Assembly: GCF_011753055.1 (NCBI RefSeq)
Contig: NZ_VWWJ01000024.1
Span: 50,317 to 114,316 of the forward strand
DNA from: Burkholderia sp. Ax-1719
GTDB lineage: Bacteria > Pseudomonadota > Gammaproteobacteria > Burkholderiales > Burkholderiaceae
Direction: 5' to 3'
DNA length: 64,000 nucleotides
A model generated the notes under the pieces. It saw only the letters and a program-made list of their open reading frames with translations. It searched no databases and was not told the origin of the DNA. Of this stretch, positions 60,871 to 64,000 are shown piece by piece. Within the stretch, counting starts at the first letter, position 1. Each line of letters begins with the position of its first letter. Position numbers and translations under genes: made by a program.

Positions 60871-61749
60871 ATGACCTCGACGGCACAGACAATCACGGAA
60901 GCCTCCACGAGCCAGTTCGCGCGCGTGAAGGACGGCGAACTCGAACTGCAGATTCACTACAACGACACGGGTGCGAGCGCATCGAATGCCGAAACCGTCG
61001 TGATGCTGCACGGCTCCGGGCCCGGCGCGAGCGGCTGGGCGAACTTCAACCGCAACGTCGAACCGCTCGTCGCGGCGGGTTATCGCGTGATCCTGATGGA
61101 CTGCCCGGGCTGGAGCAAGAGCGACCCCATCGTCTGCACGACATCGCGTTCGGAGTTCAATGGGCGCCTGCTCAAAGGGCTGCTCGACGTGCTCGATATC
61201 GAGCGTGTGCATATTCTCGGCAATTCGATGGGCGGCCATAGCGCCGTGGCGTTTGCGCTGGCGAATCCGCAACGCGTCGGCAAGCTCGTGCTGATGGGCG
61301 GGGGTACCGGCGGCCCGAGCAACTTCGCGCCGATGCCCACCGAAGGGATCAAACTGCTGCAAGGGCTCTACCGCGAGCCCACCATCGACAACCTCAAGCG
61401 CATGATGAACGTGTTTGTCTACGACGCGAGCGCGATCACCGACGAACTGATGCAGGCGCGTCTCGACAATATGCTTGCGCGCCGCGACCACCTCGAAAAT
61501 TTCGTGAAGAGCCTCGCGGCGAATCCGAAGCAATTCACCGACTATGGTCCGCGTCTTGGTGAAATCGCCGCGCCCGCGCTCGTGATCTGGGGCCGCGACG
61601 ATCGCTTTGTGCCGATGGATATCGGCCTGCGTCTGCTTGCGGGCATGCAGAACGCGCAACTGCATGTGTTCAACCGTTGTGGCCACTGGGCGCAGTGGGA
61701 ACATGCCGAGGCGTTCAATCGCATGGTGCTGGATTTCCTGCAGCATTGA
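60871..61749 (+). CDS. mhpC: 2-hydroxy-6-oxonona-2,4-dienedioate hydrolase MhpC
   Basis: A 292-residue alpha/beta hydrolase. H-G-S-G-P-G-A-S-G-W is the oxyanion motif. The nucleophile serine is in L-G-N-S-M-G-G-H, the acid is in W-G-R-D-D-R-F-V-P, and the histidine is in R-C-G-H-W-A-Q-W-E. It cleaves the ring-fission product to succinate (or fumarate) and 2-hydroxypentadienoate. It is the last mhp gene, unlike the E. coli order in which mhpC follows mhpB. Confidence 0.94.
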   Translation: MTSTAQTITEASTSQFARVKDGELELQIHYNDTGASASNAETVVMLHGSGPGASGWANFNRNVEPLVAAGYRVILMDCPGWSKSDPIVCTTSRSEFNGRLLKGLLDVLDIERVHILGNSMGGHSAVAFALANPQRVGKLVLMGGGTGGPSNFAPMPTEGIKLLQGLYREPTIDNLKRMMNVFVYDASAITDELMQARLDNMLARRDHLENFVKSLAANPKQFTDYGPRLGEIAAPALVIWGRDDRFVPMDIGLRLLAGMQNAQLHVFNRCGHWAQWEHAEAFNRMVLDFLQH

Positions 61750-61905
61750 TCGGACGTTGATGACGTATCGGGCGCGCAGGGATGGAGCGCCATTGCGCGC
61801 CGCCCGAACGAGCGGCGTACACTGAATGGACCTTTGAGCGCGCTATGCATGCCGCATGTGCGCGCTCGATGGTCGGCATGTCCAACCGCATCCATCGGGA
61901 ACGTC

Positions 61906-63636
61906 ATGAAGAAACTGGTCAATCAACCGTCCGACGTCGTGCGCGAAATGCTCGAAGGCATTGCGCTGCAGGCGCCTAACGTCGTCATTCTCGGCAATGA
62001 AAACGTGCTGGTGCGCCGCGATATTCCCGAGGCCCAGTCGCGCGCGGTCGCGTTGATATCGGGCGGCGGCAGCGGTCATGAACCGGCGCACGGCGGCTAT
62101 GTAGGGGCGGGCATGTTGAGCGCGGCGGTGTGCGGCGAAGTGTTCACCTCGCCGCCGACCGACGCGGTGCTCGCGGCGATCCGCGCGACGGCAGGCCCGA
62201 AGGGCGCGCTCCTGATCGTCAAGAACTACACGGGCGACCGGCTCAACTTTGGCCTGGCTGCTGAACTCGCGCGCGCTCAGGGCATTCCGGTCGAGGTCGT
62301 GACCGTCGCCGACGATGTTGCTTTGCGCGCTCACGCAGAGAAGCATCAGCGGCGCGGCATCGCGGGCACGGTGCTGATTCACAAGATCGCCGGCGCGGCA
62401 GCCGCGCGCGGGGCATCGCTCGATGTGGTGGCGGCGACCGCGCGCGATGCGGCGGCGAATCTGGGCACGATGGGCGTCGCGCTTGACGGTTGCACGCTGC
62501 CGGGCGTGGCGCAATCGAGCTTCACGCTCAACGACGACGAGATCGAACTGGGCCTTGGCATTCACGGCGAAAAAGGCGTGGAGCGCAGCGCGCCGCTGCC
62601 CGCCGACGAACTGACCGAAGCGCTGCTCGTCAACGTCCTCGAAGAGCTGGCCATCAAGCGCGGGGAGCGCGTGGTGCTGCTGGTCAACGGCCTGGGCGCG
62701 ACGCCACAGATGGAACTCGATATCGTGCTGCGTGCGGCTTATTCGAGTCTGCAGCGCCGCGAAGTGCGTGTGGAGCGTGCGTGGGCGGGGACGCTGCTAT
62801 CGGCGCTCAATATGCCGGGGTGCTCGATTTCGCTGATGCGTGTCGACGATAGCCGGCTCGCCTTGCTCGATGCGGCGACCGAGGCGCACGCATGGCCCGG
62901 TAAAGGCTGCATCAACCCGACGATTCGATTGGACGTGGTGTCCAGCGCGATTCATGAGGAATGCGTAGCAAAGCCCCTTGATGCTTCGCGCGCAGCGTGG
63001 GCGGCACGCGCGAAGGCCGCGTTGGATGCCGTCGCTCAAGCGCTGGTGCAAAACGAGGCGCGTTTGACCGAACTCGACGCACTTGCCGGGGACGGCGATC
63101 TCGGTGCGAGCATGCATCGCGCGGCGGATGCGGCATCGGCGTTGCCGGTGGATGCGCTGGGTACGGCGCCGCAGGCACTTGCGGCGCTTGGCGCGAGTTT
63201 GCGTCGCGCCATCGCGGGCAGTTCGGGGCCGTTCTATGCCACGGCGCTGTTGCGCGCTTCACGCGTGCTTGCCGATACGCCCGAGCCGACGCCGCAGGAA
63301 TGGGCGCAGGCATGGCGAGGCGCGATCGAAGCGATTAGTGAGCTAGGCGGCGCGAAGGCGGGCGATCGCACGATGATCGACGCCTTGGCACCGGCGGTGG
63401 AGGCGTTCGAGGACGCGCTGAAAAACGGGCAGGTGGCGCAGCAGGCGTTCAGCGCTGCCGTGGCCGCAGCCGCGCACGGCGCGCAGGCGACGACGCATAT
63501 GCATCCGCGCGTGGGCCGGGCGAGTTATCTGGGCAAGCGCGCGATTGGATCGCCAGATGGCGGCGCGGTGGCCGTGGCGTGCTGGCTGGCGGCGCTCGGC
63601 CCGTATGTGGGGAATCAGGCGGCGGTCGCTAGATAG
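61906..63636 (+). CDS. dhaKL: Dihydroxyacetone kinase, fused DhaK and DhaL domains
   Basis: A 576-residue ATP-dependent kinase. N-terminal DhaK: L-I-S-G-G-G-S-G-H-E-P-A-H-G-G-Y-V-G at the substrate site and G-L-G-I-H-G-E-K-G near the covalent histidine. C-terminal DhaL: L-A-G-D-G-D-L-G-A-S-M, the serine loop A-G-S-S-G-P-F-Y, K-A-G-D-R-T-M-I-D and G-R-A-S-Y-L-G-K-R. The ATG at 61906 has GGGA before it. It is a single-chain enzyme, not the PTS-linked type. It lies between the mhp operon and the rRNA operon with no other glycerol gene nearby. Confidence 0.92.
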   Translation: MKKLVNQPSDVVREMLEGIALQAPNVVILGNENVLVRRDIPEAQSRAVALISGGGSGHEPAHGGYVGAGMLSAAVCGEVFTSPPTDAVLAAIRATAGPKGALLIVKNYTGDRLNFGLAAELARAQGIPVEVVTVADDVALRAHAEKHQRRGIAGTVLIHKIAGAAAARGASLDVVAATARDAAANLGTMGVALDGCTLPGVAQSSFTLNDDEIELGLGIHGEKGVERSAPLPADELTEALLVNVLEELAIKRGERVVLLVNGLGATPQMELDIVLRAAYSSLQRREVRVERAWAGTLLSALNMPGCSISLMRVDDSRLALLDAATEAHAWPGKGCINPTIRLDVVSSAIHEECVAKPLDASRAAWAARAKAALDAVAQALVQNEARLTELDALAGDGDLGASMHRAADAASALPVDALGTAPQALAALGASLRRAIAGSSGPFYATALLRASRVLADTPEPTPQEWAQAWRGAIEAISELGGAKAGDRTMIDALAPAVEAFEDALKNGQVAQQAFSAAVAAAAHGAQATTHMHPRVGRASYLGKRAIGSPDGGAVAVACWLAALGPYVGNQAAVAR

Positions 63637-63686
63637 GTGCGAATAAAGCCAATTGAGGGGCTGTAAAAATTATTTTGCAGATTCGC

Positions 63687-63715
63687 TTGACGAGCCGATC
63701 TGCGCCCTGCATAAT
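63687..63715 (+). promoter_or_regulatory. rrn P1-like promoter
   Basis: TTGACG (63687-63692), 17-base spacer, CATAAT (63710-63715), with an AT-rich UP element just upstream (AAAAATTATTTTGCAG). It lies about 270 bases before 16S. Confidence 0.75.
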
Positions 63716-63786
63716 TCGCCTCCTCCTGCTGATGCAGCGACGCAGAAAACACCGGAAGGCCTGATTTTCCAGATGTTTTCAGCGAA

Positions 63787-63800
63787 TTGATCTTTAAAAA
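63787..63800 (+). promoter_or_regulatory. boxA-like antitermination element in the rRNA leader
   Basis: TTGATCTTTAAAAA resembles the boxA core TGCTCTTTAA used by the Nus complex. Confidence 0.6.
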
Positions 63801-63987
63801 TTTACAGCCGATAAGTGTGGGCGCTTGATTCGATTCAGCTCCCCGCCGCGATCATTCGTGATCTGGCGGGATAGCAAAAGTATCAAGAGTCTCACACAAA
63901 AGTAAGTCAGGTTTTTGAAGTAATTCAACTACCTGTCAGCTTTGAGTGAGCGACCGGTTCGAAAGAACCGAAAACAGTAACAGGTTT

Positions 63988-64000
63988 GAACTGAAGAGTT
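63988..64000 (+). rRNA. rrs: 16S ribosomal RNA, first 13 bases (truncated by the window)
   Basis: GAACTGAAGAGTT is the 5' end of 16S rRNA, matching E. coli AAATTGAAGAGTT in alignment. The gene continues beyond the window. Confidence 0.92.

Larger units (their letters stand above)
63637..63987 (+). other. rRNA operon upstream region and transcribed leader
   Basis: No gene. It holds an AT-rich UP-like stretch (63663-63679), the promoter, a boxA-like TTGATCTTTAAAAA (63787-63800), and a CGGTTC-GAAA-GAACCG hairpin (63955-63970). The segment after boxA is typical of Burkholderiaceae 16S leaders. Confidence 0.8.

Overview
The window is about 64 kb of GC-rich (codon third positions mostly G/C) betaproteobacterial chromosome, most likely Burkholderiaceae of the Paraburkholderia/Caballeronia/Burkholderia type. 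The grounds are the protein families, the many LysR/AraC/MarR regulators, a complete mhp pathway, and a 16S rRNA gene whose first bases end the window. The species cannot be named from the sequence alone. Gene density is high and most starts have a visible Shine-Dalgarno sequence.

Layout. 0.3-2 kb: an Aer-like PAS chemoreceptor read leftward from a near-consensus FliA (sigma-28) promoter. 2.4-8.4 kb: a type VI secretion cargo module (VgrG with a C-terminal transthyretin-like tail, a two-HKD phospholipase D effector, and a Sel1-repeat export-signal protein as probable immunity). 8.4-9.1 kb: two small leftward genes. 9.1-13.4 kb: an iron module (Fur box, TonB siderophore receptor, PiuC/YbiX hydroxylase, PepSY membrane protein). 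13.4-18.3 kb: LysR/EamA, an isolated cobF, LysE/AraC and a GNAT enzyme. 18.5-23.7 kb: a compact five-gene chemosensory-like operon. 23.9-24.8 kb: a small AT-richer pair of exported proteins. 25-31.2 kb: lysP with a long structured leader, a YdeP-type molybdopterin oxidoreductase divergent from a MocR regulator, and a small winged-helix protein. 31.3-40.7 kb: a LysR gene, MarR-EmrA-EmrB-outer membrane factor, AraC/AhpD-like, thiolase and a second MarR. 40.9-52.5 kb: a membrane-anchored TAXI protein, a DUF3300/DUF2950 pair, a SYLF lipoprotein, an unknown membrane protein, a YeeE/YedE transporter, a chemoreceptor, DadA and an orphan amino-acid-binding protein. 52.7 kb: tRNA-Val(GAC). 52.8-61.7 kb: mhpR and mhpA-B-D-F-E-T-C for 3-(3-hydroxyphenyl)propionate catabolism. 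61.9-63.6 kb: a fused dihydroxyacetone kinase. 63.6-64 kb: the rrn promoter, leader and first bases of 16S.

The best candidate for an undescribed system is the operon at 18520-23652. It encodes a membrane HAMP/PAS-like/Hpt/HATPase kinase without a CheW domain, a membrane-anchored chemoreceptor-hairpin protein with no sensor domain, two CheX-like proteins (one with a degenerate receiver domain) that share the C-terminal hexapeptide GELELF, and a single-domain CheY. No CheW, CheR, CheB or flagellar gene accompanies it, so it reads as a self-contained phosphorelay with built-in dephosphorylation. A second notable signal is a palindrome close to TGTGCATATGCACA at three promoters around two paralogous MarR genes. 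The mhp operator has the same arms spaced three bases further apart.
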